From Vibrio campbellii CAIM 519 = NBRC 15631 = ATCC 25920 (lineage in GTDB: Bacteria > Pseudomonadota > Gammaproteobacteria > Enterobacterales > Vibrionaceae): a stretch of DNA of 64,000 nucleotides. Position 1 is the first letter of the stretch, and each line of letters starts with the position of its first letter. The translations under genes and the position numbers were made by a program. Below the pieces are notes generated by a model that saw only the letters and a list, made by a program, of their open reading frames with translations, did no database searches and was not told where the DNA came from. Location: assembly GCF_002163755.1 (NCBI RefSeq), contig NZ_CP015863.1, forward strand, positions 1,240,001-1,304,000, read 5' to 3'. Positions 43,726 through 51,660 of this stretch are shown one piece after another.

Positions 43726-43983
43726 ATGTCAAGAGCAGTAAACCCAGCTGATGAAGTGATCATCAAGCTGCTACAAAACCAAGGCTTGATCAAAAGCGAA
43801 GCTGAGGCTCGTTTAAAAGATGAGGTGTACCGCTTGCACCCGCATGAAATTGAAAAAGTAAAAAACTACGATCAGCACTTTGGTATCAACGCCAAAGAGA
43901 AATTGATTGATGAGATCTTAGATCTCCGACGTGAAGCATTGATCAAGAAAATCTCCCGCCCAGAGGCTGCGGCTAGCCAGTAA
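43726..43983 (+). CDS. Small conserved hypothetical protein
   Basis: 85-aa charged helical cytoplasmic protein, begins MSRAVNPADEVIIKLLQ. It looks like a folded domain (alternating hydrophobic pattern through residues 8-70), not a shadow of another gene. No family recognised; no obvious partner. Stands alone. Confidence 0.7.
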   Translation: MSRAVNPADEVIIKLLQNQGLIKSEAEARLKDEVYRLHPHEIEKVKNYDQHFGINAKEKLIDEILDLRREALIKKISRPEAAASQ

Positions 43984-44140
43984 ATGGCTTTAAACGTGCC
44001 AAGGCATTTGATCTCCCCCTAGTGTGTAAAAGTAAGTAAATAAGAGACACAAAGTGGGTGAGTGATTTGACTCTTATTGAAATTCGTTTTAGTTTTCAAG
44101 CCAATCAATCTTTGTGATGAATGAGTGTAGATAACGGGAT

Positions 44141-45169
44141 ATGGATTCAATCACACAAGCAGCATTAGGAGCGACTGTTGCTGGCGCGATCGCAGGTAAG
44201 CATTGCAATGCCAAGGTACTGCTGATGGGCGCGGCTCTCGGTACCTTGCCAGATCTGGATGTGATTCTGGACTACGGTGATGCAGTTCAGAACACGATTA
44301 AGCATCGTGGCTTTACGCACTCTTTACTGGTATTGCCTCCTTTTGCGTTGCTTATTTCTTGGCTTTATTGCCGCTGGCGACCTGATTCTTTCTGGACGTT
44401 ATCACGAGTGTTTTTCCTCACCGTCAGTGTATTCGTGACGCATACTTTACTGGATGCAATGACGACGTATGGCACTCAGCTTATTTGGCCATTTGAGGGC
44501 TATTTTGAGCTACGAAACGTGTTCATTATCGATCCGCTTTACACCTTGCCGCTGTTGCTGGCGATCGGTGTGGCACTGTTTTCTAAATCTCGCGGTGGAT
44601 GCTGGTGTCAAAGCGTGGTGCTTATCTCCACACTTTATCTCGGTTGGGGATACGCCTCTCAACAAATGGTTGCGTCTCGTGTTGAGCAAAACTTGGCTGC
44701 GCAGAACTTACCGAATCAGCAAGTGCTGATTACACCAACACCGTTTAACACGTTTTTATGGCGCGTGGTGGTGATGGACGATGGCCAATATTACGAAGGT
44801 TTAGCGTCGGTATTAGACAGTGATCAGCGCATTGATTTTGTCACGCATCCTCTTGGCAGTTGGCCGATGGCAGATAAGCCGGAGACGCTGAAAGGATTAA
44901 AGGCTTTTTCTCACGATTACCTCAACTATCGCGTGGAAGATGATGCTCTGATTGTGACGGACTTGCGTTTGGGTATGTCTAATAATCTGTCGTTCGAGTT
45001 TATCTTTGCTGAGAAAGGTGAAGATGGGCAGTGGCAGCTATTAGAATCGACCCAACGTTATCCGAGTGAGCGCAGTTTAGATTTGCTCGGTCAGCTTTGG
45101 GAAAGACTGAAGGGTGACCAGAGTATTGATGCGAATCTGCAGCGTATGGAGTTGAGTGCACGTTCTTAG
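44141..45169 (+). CDS. Membrane-bound metal-dependent hydrolase (DUF457/YdjM family)
   Basis: 342-aa protein. The N-terminal half is membrane-embedded with the family motifs MDSITQAALGATVAGAIAG, GTLPDLDVILDYGD, HRGFTHSLLVLP and THTLLDAMTTYGT, whose His/Asp residues would bind metal. The C-terminal ~150 residues are soluble. Family members are annotated as LexA-regulated or general membrane hydrolases; the reaction is unknown. Monocistronic. Confidence 0.85.
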   Translation: MDSITQAALGATVAGAIAGKHCNAKVLLMGAALGTLPDLDVILDYGDAVQNTIKHRGFTHSLLVLPPFALLISWLYCRWRPDSFWTLSRVFFLTVSVFVTHTLLDAMTTYGTQLIWPFEGYFELRNVFIIDPLYTLPLLLAIGVALFSKSRGGCWCQSVVLISTLYLGWGYASQQMVASRVEQNLAAQNLPNQQVLITPTPFNTFLWRVVVMDDGQYYEGLASVLDSDQRIDFVTHPLGSWPMADKPETLKGLKAFSHDYLNYRVEDDALIVTDLRLGMSNNLSFEFIFAEKGEDGQWQLLESTQRYPSERSLDLLGQLWERLKGDQSIDANLQRMELSARS

Positions 45170-45180
45170 TTTATGTGTAT

Positions 45181-45315
45181 GAGATCCCCAACTCGCTCGT
45201 GTCTCGCTCTTGAGGATGACGATACTAGAGATGGGAGTGACGATGTTGATGCTGTGAGATGTCTCAAGCGTGTCATTCCCGAAAGCGACGAAGGAGCGCA
45301 GGCGGGAATCTCTTG
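45181..45315. repeat. Dispersed Vibrio intergenic repeat, copy 3
   Basis: Contains GTGTCATTCCCGAAAGCGAC and GAAGGAGCGCAGGCGGGAATC on the right, matching the right arm of the copy at ~28775, and a diverged left arm (GATCCCCAACTCGCTCGTGT...GAGGATGACG). Confidence 0.75.
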
Positions 45316-45353
45316 CCAACACAGAATTACAGTGAGTACTGGATTAGCTCCAG

Positions 45354-45385
45354 AAAAAAGCCGGACGCGATGTCCGGTTTTTTGA
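45354..45385. terminator. Bidirectional terminator before miaE
   Basis: Stem AAAAGCCGGAC / GTCCGGTTTT with loop gcgat, then TT. Between convergent genes. Confidence 0.85.
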
Positions 45386-45406
45386 TATTTAACGTTGGGC
45401 TGCAGC

Positions 45407-46186
45407 CTATGCCGCTAACACTGGAACGCCACTGTGGAATTTGAAATCTTCATCCGGTGTTGAAATTAGCTCAGCTTCAAGGCGGCCAAACTCCGCGACG
45501 CGCTCGCTAATGTCTTTGCCTGCGATTTGCTCTGCCAAAATTAAGTAATCTTGGTAATGGCGTGCTTCTGAACGCAGCAGAGAAACGTAGAACTTCGCGA
45601 TGTCGTCGTCCATATGCGGAGCCAGTTTTGCAAAACGTTCACACGAGCGAGCTTCGATGTAGGCACCGATAATGAGCTTATCAATCAAGGTTTCAGGCTC
45701 ATGCGTCTTCATCTCAGAAATCAGCGTTTTCGCATAGCGGCTTGCTGGAATGTTCTTGTATTCCACGCCACGGCTTTCCATGATTTCTAGTACTTGATAG
45801 AAGTGGTGTAACTCTTCTTTGATCAGTAGAACCATCTTGTCGATCAGATCTTGGCTGTAAGGCGAGTCTGATTTAGCGATGATCGCTTTAGAAATATTGC
45901 TCTTACCTTTCAGAGTCTCAAGGGAACCTGTCTTACGGTACGCGAAGTCTTCATAAGGTTTGAACCAATCGAGTAGAGCGTGTGAGCTGGCTTTGTCTAC
46001 GGCGTATTTACGGATAAGGAACATCGCGGATTGGCCGGCTTTCAGTTCACACAGTAGATGGTCTAATAAAATGGTTTGAAGGTTTTCAGGCTTCTTTGCT
46101 TCCTCAACCCATTCATCTGGGGTGCTGCATTGCAAGAATTGGTTAATTGGAGCAAGAAGGTCCTGATAGGCGTCGAGATTAATCAT
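45407..46186 (-). CDS. miaE: tRNA 2-methylthio-N6-isopentenyl adenosine hydroxylase MiaE
   Basis: 259-aa diiron hydroxylase of the ferritin-like fold, which converts ms2i6A37 to ms2io6A37 in tRNA. Paired metal-binding motifs: LLCELKAGQSAMFL, KEELHHFYQVLEIME and EARSCERFAKLAPH / RSEARHYQDY. The length matches the family. It depends on MiaA and MiaB products, which are encoded elsewhere. Confidence 0.95.
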   Translation of the reverse strand: MINLDAYQDLLAPINQFLQCSTPDEWVEEAKKPENLQTILLDHLLCELKAGQSAMFLIRKYAVDKASSHALLDWFKPYEDFAYRKTGSLETLKGKSNISKAIIAKSDSPYSQDLIDKMVLLIKEELHHFYQVLEIMESRGVEYKNIPASRYAKTLISEMKTHEPETLIDKLIIGAYIEARSCERFAKLAPHMDDDIAKFYVSLLRSEARHYQDYLILAEQIAGKDISERVAEFGRLEAELISTPDEDFKFHSGVPVLAA

Positions 46187-46258
46187 TTAATTTTTAATAC
46201 TTTACATTCAAATTTCGGTTTATCCAGCCAGCGTCTTTTCAAAGGGATAAGACACAAA

Positions 46259-46282
46259 AAAGGCTGCAAACGCAGCCTTTAA
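46259..46282. terminator. Terminator between miaE and 46312 gene
   Basis: 9-bp stem AAAGGCTGC / GCAGCCTTT with loop aaac; it would end the minus-strand transcript from the upstream gene before miaE. Confidence 0.85.
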
Positions 46283-46311
46283 TCGGATAGGGCGGAAAGC
46301 TTGTGGAGAGT

Positions 46312-47076
46312 TTACCACTTTTTCTTCTCGCCGAAGAGCGCATCCATATCACTGTCACGTTCTTTATCGGCAAGTTGCTGCATTTCAGCATCGTTTTTGT
46401 CTTGGCGTTTCTTATCTAGGTCACCAAGCATGTCTTCAAGTTTTTGTTTCGCTTGAATCGAGTATGCGTCGTTTTTGGTGCTGAGCGCATCGATGCCTTT
46501 ACGAAGCAGCTGTAGGGCAGTGCCAGGCTGGCCGCGGGCAATGGAATCGTTCGCACGTTTGATCACATTCTCGATGTTGATGCGGATTTGCATCGTTTCC
46601 AGACGCGCATTTTCCGTTACGTAAGTTTGTGTATCCAAACGGCCTTTGTTGTGTTCGTTACGAACCGTATCACGCAGACGTTTAACCAGTTTTAGCATTA
46701 GGATTGCTTGCTTGTCGCTGCTTGGCATTTTGAACGTCGTACTTTCGCCGCTTTGATTACTTTCTTTAAGTTGAGTAATTTGCTGCTTCATGTTCTCGAT
46801 GCGTTGGACAAGCTGTTTGTTTTTTGGATCCAGCTCGCGCATGTTCTCAAGAGCATCAAGAATGCGATTGTTTAGGCACAGCAGTAGGTCCTTGCTGAAA
46901 GGAATATGGTGAGCGTGACCAATAAGCTCTTCGGTACCGTCAATCAGTGTCACGTAACGAGCAGACTCCTGTCTTTTCGCGGTCTCTACTTTCACCTTGT
47001 ACTGCAACATGATGTTGTACCCAAGGATCAAGACCAGTAGAACGGCTACCAAAATGACTATTAAACCAGTATTCAT
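46312..47076 (-). CDS. Membrane-anchored coiled-coil hypothetical protein
   Basis: 254-aa protein. One N-terminal membrane segment (GLIVILVAVLLVLILGYNIM, 4-23), then a long charged helical region with coiled-coil character (NMRELDPKNKQLVQRIENMK; KLEDMLGDLDKKRQDKND) facing the cytoplasm. Found widely in vibrios as hypothetical, in my memory. No enzymatic motif. Monocistronic, divergent from cysB. Confidence 0.75.
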   Translation of the reverse strand: MNTGLIVILVAVLLVLILGYNIMLQYKVKVETAKRQESARYVTLIDGTEELIGHAHHIPFSKDLLLCLNNRILDALENMRELDPKNKQLVQRIENMKQQITQLKESNQSGESTTFKMPSSDKQAILMLKLVKRLRDTVRNEHNKGRLDTQTYVTENARLETMQIRINIENVIKRANDSIARGQPGTALQLLRKGIDALSTKNDAYSIQAKQKLEDMLGDLDKKRQDKNDAEMQQLADKERDSDMDALFGEKKKW

Positions 47077-47414
47077 ATCTTTGCGTCTGCTTCTTACTTT
47101 TGTATGACTAGCGATAGAGAATACATGAATCTTCTCTCTCCCGGCACCCTATTTATTTGATTATTTTGCCCCAAACACGTTTTCCGTCGGATTTAAGCAG
47201 AGAATACGGTGAGCTGTATAAAAAAGCGGATTTTAAAGGTTCAACTTTGTGCATATGAAGGCGAGATAAATGATTAGCTATGAGCTTGAGCTATAAGTTA
47301 GAAATTACTGTTCATTTAGTTGCTAACACGTTATAACTAATCATTATATTTACTCTGGCGAGTAGGCAAGATAAGTATGACGTTATTATCTCAATCAATG
47401 AGTAAGGGATTACG
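47077..47414. other. Intergenic region upstream of cysB
   Basis: 338 bp, AT-rich, no gene. It holds promoters for cysB and the divergent membrane protein; GTAAGGGATTACG provides the cysB ribosome site. No specific operator recognised. Confidence 0.5.
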
Positions 47415-48389
47415 ATGAAACTGCAACAACTGAAGTATATTGTTGAGGTTGTGAACCATAATCTGAATGTGTCTGCGACAGCAGAGAGTCTTTACACTTC
47501 TCAGCCGGGCATCAGTAAACAAGTCCGTTTGTTGGAAGATGAACTGGGCATTCAGATCTTCGAACGAAGTGGTAAACACTTAACGCAGGTGACACCGGCC
47601 GGTGAAGAGATAGTGCGAATTTCTCAAGAGATTCTGGCGCGTGTGGAAAGCATTAAAGCCGTGGCAGGTGAGCACACTCACCCAGAAATGGGCACGCTGA
47701 ACATTTCTACCACGCACACCCAAGCTCGTTACGCACTTCCTGACGTAATCAAAGGCTTTACGGCTCGTTACCCGAAAGTATCGCTGCACATGCACCAAGG
47801 TACGCCTTCACAAATGTCTGAAGCGATTGCCAAGGGCACGGCGAACTTTGCGATTGCAACTGAAGCGCTTCATCTTTACCAAGATGCCATCATGTTGCCT
47901 TGTTACCACTGGAATCGTTCTATCGTGGTACCAAAAGATCACCCATTGGCAAAGAAAGACGTTGTCACGATTCATGACTTGGCGGCTTATCCGCTGGTGA
48001 CTTACGTGTTTGGCTTTACTGGTCGTTCTGAGCTGGATACCGCATTTAACCGTGAAGGTTTGACGCCACGCGTGGTGTTTACCGCAACGGATGCCGACGT
48101 AATCAAAACCTACGTTCGTATGGGCATAGGTGTTGGTGTGATTGCGAGCATGGCGGTAGATGAAGACCAAGACGGCGATTTGGTTGCCATTGATGCAAGC
48201 CACTTGTTTGGCGCAAGTACCACAAGCATTGGCTTCCGCCGTGGTACCTTCCTGCGTTCTTACATGTTCGATTTCATGGAGCGCTTTGCTCCACACTTAA
48301 CCCGTCCTGTGGTTGAACAAGCGATTTCACTGAAGTCGAATTCAGAAATTGAAGAGATGTTTAAAGACATCGAACTTCCGGTTAGATAA
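47415..48389 (+). CDS. cysB: LysR-type regulator of sulfur assimilation CysB
   Basis: 324-aa CysB. The HTH region MKLQQLKYIVEVVNHNLNVSATAESLYTSQPGISKQVRLLEDELG is near-identical to enterobacterial CysB, and the effector domain keeps TTHTQARYALP and VYGFTGR-like VFGFTGRSELD and TDADVIKTYVR. It activates cysteine biosynthesis genes with N-acetylserine. No cys structural genes adjoin in the window. Confidence 0.97.
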   Translation: MKLQQLKYIVEVVNHNLNVSATAESLYTSQPGISKQVRLLEDELGIQIFERSGKHLTQVTPAGEEIVRISQEILARVESIKAVAGEHTHPEMGTLNISTTHTQARYALPDVIKGFTARYPKVSLHMHQGTPSQMSEAIAKGTANFAIATEALHLYQDAIMLPCYHWNRSIVVPKDHPLAKKDVVTIHDLAAYPLVTYVFGFTGRSELDTAFNREGLTPRVVFTATDADVIKTYVRMGIGVGVIASMAVDEDQDGDLVAIDASHLFGASTTSIGFRRGTFLRSYMFDFMERFAPHLTRPVVEQAISLKSNSEIEEMFKDIELPVR

Positions 48390-48442
48390 CACTTCATTGC
48401 TGTTTCGATTCCCTCTACAATGCGCTCGTTGTAGGGGGAGCT

Positions 48443-49639
48443 ATGAGAACGCAATTTCAATTTATTAATGACTGCTTAATCGAAAATCAATCGTTGTGGC
48501 GATTCGATCCATTTCAAAGCAGCCTTCACGCATCGTTACCTTGGCAAGCGCAACATCCTCAGTTGTGCCAGTGGTTAGCGTCTCTTACTCCTTCTCAAAT
48601 CGAAGAATACAAAGCAGAACCTGGGCTCGCTTTATGGGCGCTTAGTCCTTTTTTGCCAGAACTTGAAACGCTCGCTGAACTGACGCATTTAGAACCTCTA
48701 GCGTTAAACGGCTTAGAGCTTGCTCGCGGATTAGACAGTGGCATTCCTGGCCGTAAGTTAGAGCAAATTAGTTCTATGGGCGAAGCGGCGATTCAACATC
48801 ATCAAGGTGAAGAATGGCTAGAGTGGTGTTCAGGTAAAGGGTACTTGGGACGCATCCTGACAACGCAAACCGATCAGCCTGTTACCAGTTTTGAATACCA
48901 ACAAGCGCTGTGCGACTCGGGGCAACAAGCGGCGAATGAGCATCATTGGAAAATGACTTTTATTCAAGGTGATGCGTTCAATAGCCAAGCCAAAGCGGTG
49001 TTTAAGCCAACTCAACACGCAGTAGCATTGCATGCGTGTGGTGATCTTCATGTTCGTTTGATGCAGTACGGCAGCGAAAACGGCATTGCTGCGATGACAA
49101 TCTCGCCTTGTTGTTACCATTTGATTCAGTCTGAGCAGTATCAGCCGATGTCGGAGCAGGGCAGAGCGTCTTCTCTCTCGCTGTCTAAGCAAGAGCTGCG
49201 TATTCCGCTGCAGCAAACTGTGACGGGTGGTGAACGTGTACGCCGTCATCGTCAGCAAGAAATGGTGTTTCGTTTAGGGTTTGATTTGATCACGCGCCAA
49301 GCTTTGGGCATGGAAGGATATCAGCCAGTGCCAAGCATTCGTAAGTCGCAATTAAGTGATGGCTTTGAATCGTTATGTCGCTGGGCAGCGGAACAGAAGG
49401 GCATCGATCTTGCGCAAGAAATCGACTTCGATCATTTTGAAAAGTTAAGCGAACAGCGCTTTTGGCAAATGGAGCGTTTGAGTCTGGTCCAGTTGGTATT
49501 TCAACGTCCGTTGGAGATTTGGCTCGCTTTAGACAAAGCACTTTATCTTGAAGAACGTGGTTATCGTGTTAGATTGGCAGAGTTTTGCGCTAAATCTGTC
49601 ACACCTCGAAACATTTTAATTTGCGCTTATAAGATTTAG
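48443..49639 (+). CDS. Methyltransferase-domain protein (Methyltransf_32 type)
   Basis: 398-aa protein. Central SAM-binding domain: EEWLEWCSGKGYLGRIL (motif I-like), HAVALHACGDLH and TISPCCYHLI, which match the GSTCD/Methyltransf_32 family. The N- and C-terminal parts are helical. Substrate unknown. 54 bp after cysB with a separate ribosome site (GTAGGGGGAG). Confidence 0.82.
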   Translation: MRTQFQFINDCLIENQSLWRFDPFQSSLHASLPWQAQHPQLCQWLASLTPSQIEEYKAEPGLALWALSPFLPELETLAELTHLEPLALNGLELARGLDSGIPGRKLEQISSMGEAAIQHHQGEEWLEWCSGKGYLGRILTTQTDQPVTSFEYQQALCDSGQQAANEHHWKMTFIQGDAFNSQAKAVFKPTQHAVALHACGDLHVRLMQYGSENGIAAMTISPCCYHLIQSEQYQPMSEQGRASSLSLSKQELRIPLQQTVTGGERVRRHRQQEMVFRLGFDLITRQALGMEGYQPVPSIRKSQLSDGFESLCRWAAEQKGIDLAQEIDFDHFEKLSEQRFWQMERLSLVQLVFQRPLEIWLALDKALYLEERGYRVRLAEFCAKSVTPRNILICAYKI

Positions 49640-49669
49640 ATCTTTTTTATAGCTAAATGCTCTATGCAA

Positions 49670-49698
49670 AAAAGCCCACTTTCCAGTGGGCTTTTGTA
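49670..49698. terminator. Bidirectional terminator between methyltransferase and ald
   Basis: 11-bp stem AAAAGCCCACT / AGTGGGCTTTT with loop ttcc. Confidence 0.92.
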
Positions 49699-49732
49699 AA
49701 AAAAACGTGACAATTTATGCGTTATTTTGTCA

Positions 49733-50857
49733 TTAGTTGAACATTGCGATAGCTTGCGCTGGTTCAACGTATTCTAGGTCAAAGCTCTCAGCAACTTCTT
49801 TGCAAGTCACTTTACCGTGGATAACGTTTAGGCCTTCAAGGAAACCTTTGTCTTCTAGAAGTGCTTCACGGTAGCCTTTGTTTGCTAGCTTCACAATGTA
49901 AGGAAGCGTTGCGTTGTTCAGTGCAAATGTTGAAGTACGAGCAACTGCACCTGGCATGTTTGCTACACAGTAGTGAACCACTTCGTCAACGATGTAAGTT
50001 GGTTCTGCGTGCGTTGTCGCGTGAGAAGTTTCGAAACAACCACCTTGGTCAATCGCTACGTCAACGACCGCCGCGCCTGGCTTCATCTTAGCGATATGCT
50101 CTTTTGTTACCAGTTTAGGTGCTGCTGCACCCGGGATTAGAACTGCGCCGATCACTAGGTCTGCTTCTAGAACATGCTTCTCGATAGCGTCTTCAGTAGA
50201 ATAAACCACTTTAGCGCGACCTTGGAATTCTTCGTCTAGTTTACGTAGTGTATCTACGTTACGGTCTAGGATAGTCACGTCTGCACGAAGACCTACAGCC
50301 ATACGAGCTGCGTTCGCGCCAACTACGCCACCGCCAACTACAACAACTTTCGCAGGCTCAACACCAGGTACGCCACCTAGTAGTAAACCACGACCGCCGT
50401 GCGATTTTTCCAACGTTTGCGCACCTGCTTGAATAGACATCCGACCTGCCACTTCTGACATTGGTGCTAACAGTGGCAAACGACCCATATTATCTGTTAC
50501 AGTCTCATACGCTATACAGACAGCTTTGCTCTTGATTAGCTCATCAGTTTGTGGAAAATCTGGTGCAAGATGCAAATAGGTAAATAAAATCTGCCCTTCG
50601 CGGAGCATTGCTCGCTCGACAGCTTGGGGTTCTTTTACTTTTACAATCATATCTGCTTTCGCAAACACGTCTGTAGCAGTAGGAAGAATGGATGCGCCTA
50701 CAGCGATGTAATCATCGTCTGAAAAACCAATGCCAGCACCCGCATTGGTCTCAACTAAAACTTGGTGACCATGTGAGATAAGTTCTCTCACGCTAGCTGG
50801 GATCATACCCACACGGTATTCGTGGTTCTTGATTTCCTTAGGTACGCCAATGATCAT
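49733..50857 (-). CDS. ald: Alanine dehydrogenase
   Basis: 374-aa L-alanine dehydrogenase (NAD+), which interconverts alanine with pyruvate and ammonia. MIIGVPKEIKNHEYRVGMIP start, catalytic His in LHLAPD, Rossmann motif VVVGGGVVGANAARMAVGL and TLPYIVKLANKGYREAL. AGGA precedes the ATG. Divergent from lrp, whose product commonly activates ald in proteobacteria; the 156-bp interval probably contains Lrp sites. Confidence 0.96.
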   Translation of the reverse strand: MIIGVPKEIKNHEYRVGMIPASVRELISHGHQVLVETNAGAGIGFSDDDYIAVGASILPTATDVFAKADMIVKVKEPQAVERAMLREGQILFTYLHLAPDFPQTDELIKSKAVCIAYETVTDNMGRLPLLAPMSEVAGRMSIQAGAQTLEKSHGGRGLLLGGVPGVEPAKVVVVGGGVVGANAARMAVGLRADVTILDRNVDTLRKLDEEFQGRAKVVYSTEDAIEKHVLEADLVIGAVLIPGAAAPKLVTKEHIAKMKPGAAVVDVAIDQGGCFETSHATTHAEPTYIVDEVVHYCVANMPGAVARTSTFALNNATLPYIVKLANKGYREALLEDKGFLEGLNVIHGKVTCKEVAESFDLEYVEPAQAIAMFN

Positions 50858-51013
50858 CCTGTGTCCTCTTTCTAAAATGGTTGTATTAACTGTTTGTAGG
50901 GTGTTATTGTCGAATTAATATCTAGTATAGATGTTGATTTGTAATATTTGGCACCAAATATTAAAAAGTTGTAGTATATTTTTTTGCAAGGAAGTAATAA
51001 GGTGGAATAAAAA

Positions 51014-51508
51014 ATGGCAGAGAACTATAAGAAGCCGTCCAAGGAACTAGACCGTATCGACCGCAACATTCTTAATGAACTGCAGAAAGACGGTCGTATT
51101 TCGAACGTTGAACTTTCAAAACGTGTAGGACTATCTCCAACGCCGTGTTTGGAGCGTGTGCGTCGCTTAGAGCGTCAAGGTTACATCACAGGGTACACTG
51201 CGCTATTAAACCCGCAGTTCCTAGATGCATCACTATTGGTATTCGTAGAAATTACGTTGAACCGTGGTGCGCCAGATGTGTTCGAGCAGTTTAACGCAGC
51301 TGTTCAAAAACTAGACGACATCCAAGAATGTCATCTAGTGTCAGGTGATTTCGACTATCTTCTAAAGACACGTGTATCTGATATGGGTGCTTACCGTCGA
51401 CTACTGGGCGATACGTTACTGCGTCTTCCAGGCGTAAACGACACTCGCACCTACGTCGTTATGGAAGAAGTGAAGCAAACTAACCAGCTTGTGATTAAAA
51501 CTCGTTAA
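51014..51508 (+). CDS. lrp: Leucine-responsive regulatory protein Lrp
   Basis: 164-aa Lrp. AsnC-type HTH (RIDRNILNELQKDGRISNVELSKRVGLSPTPCLERVRRLE) and RAM effector domain (YLLKTRVSDMGAYRRLLGDTLLRLPGV), nearly identical to E. coli Lrp. Global regulator of amino-acid metabolism. Divergent from ald. Confidence 0.97.
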   Translation: MAENYKKPSKELDRIDRNILNELQKDGRISNVELSKRVGLSPTPCLERVRRLERQGYITGYTALLNPQFLDASLLVFVEITLNRGAPDVFEQFNAAVQKLDDIQECHLVSGDFDYLLKTRVSDMGAYRRLLGDTLLRLPGVNDTRTYVVMEEVKQTNQLVIKTR

Positions 51509-51592
51509 ATTCTTGCAAAGAAAGCGGTAAATGCTTCCGCTTTCTCCATAGAGTAATTGGGTTTTTCTCTTTGATATGGTTAAATCAATTTA

Positions 51593-51620
51593 CCGAGCGG
51601 CTTTGTGCCGCTCGGAATGT
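51593..51620 (+). terminator. Hairpin/terminator between lrp and ftsK
   Basis: Perfect 9-bp stem CCGAGCGGC / GCCGCTCGG with loop tttgt, then AATGTTTTGC. A second weaker hairpin (GAAAGCGG / CCGCTTTC) is at 51520-51544, right after lrp. Confidence 0.7.
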
Positions 51621-51660
51621 TTTGCTTATTCCTAATTCATTTCCATATTCAAGTTGATTT

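Noticed and set aside
47808..48296. 162-codon frame opposite cysB
   Set aside because: No ribosome site, composition unlike a protein, lies wholly antisense to a highly conserved gene.
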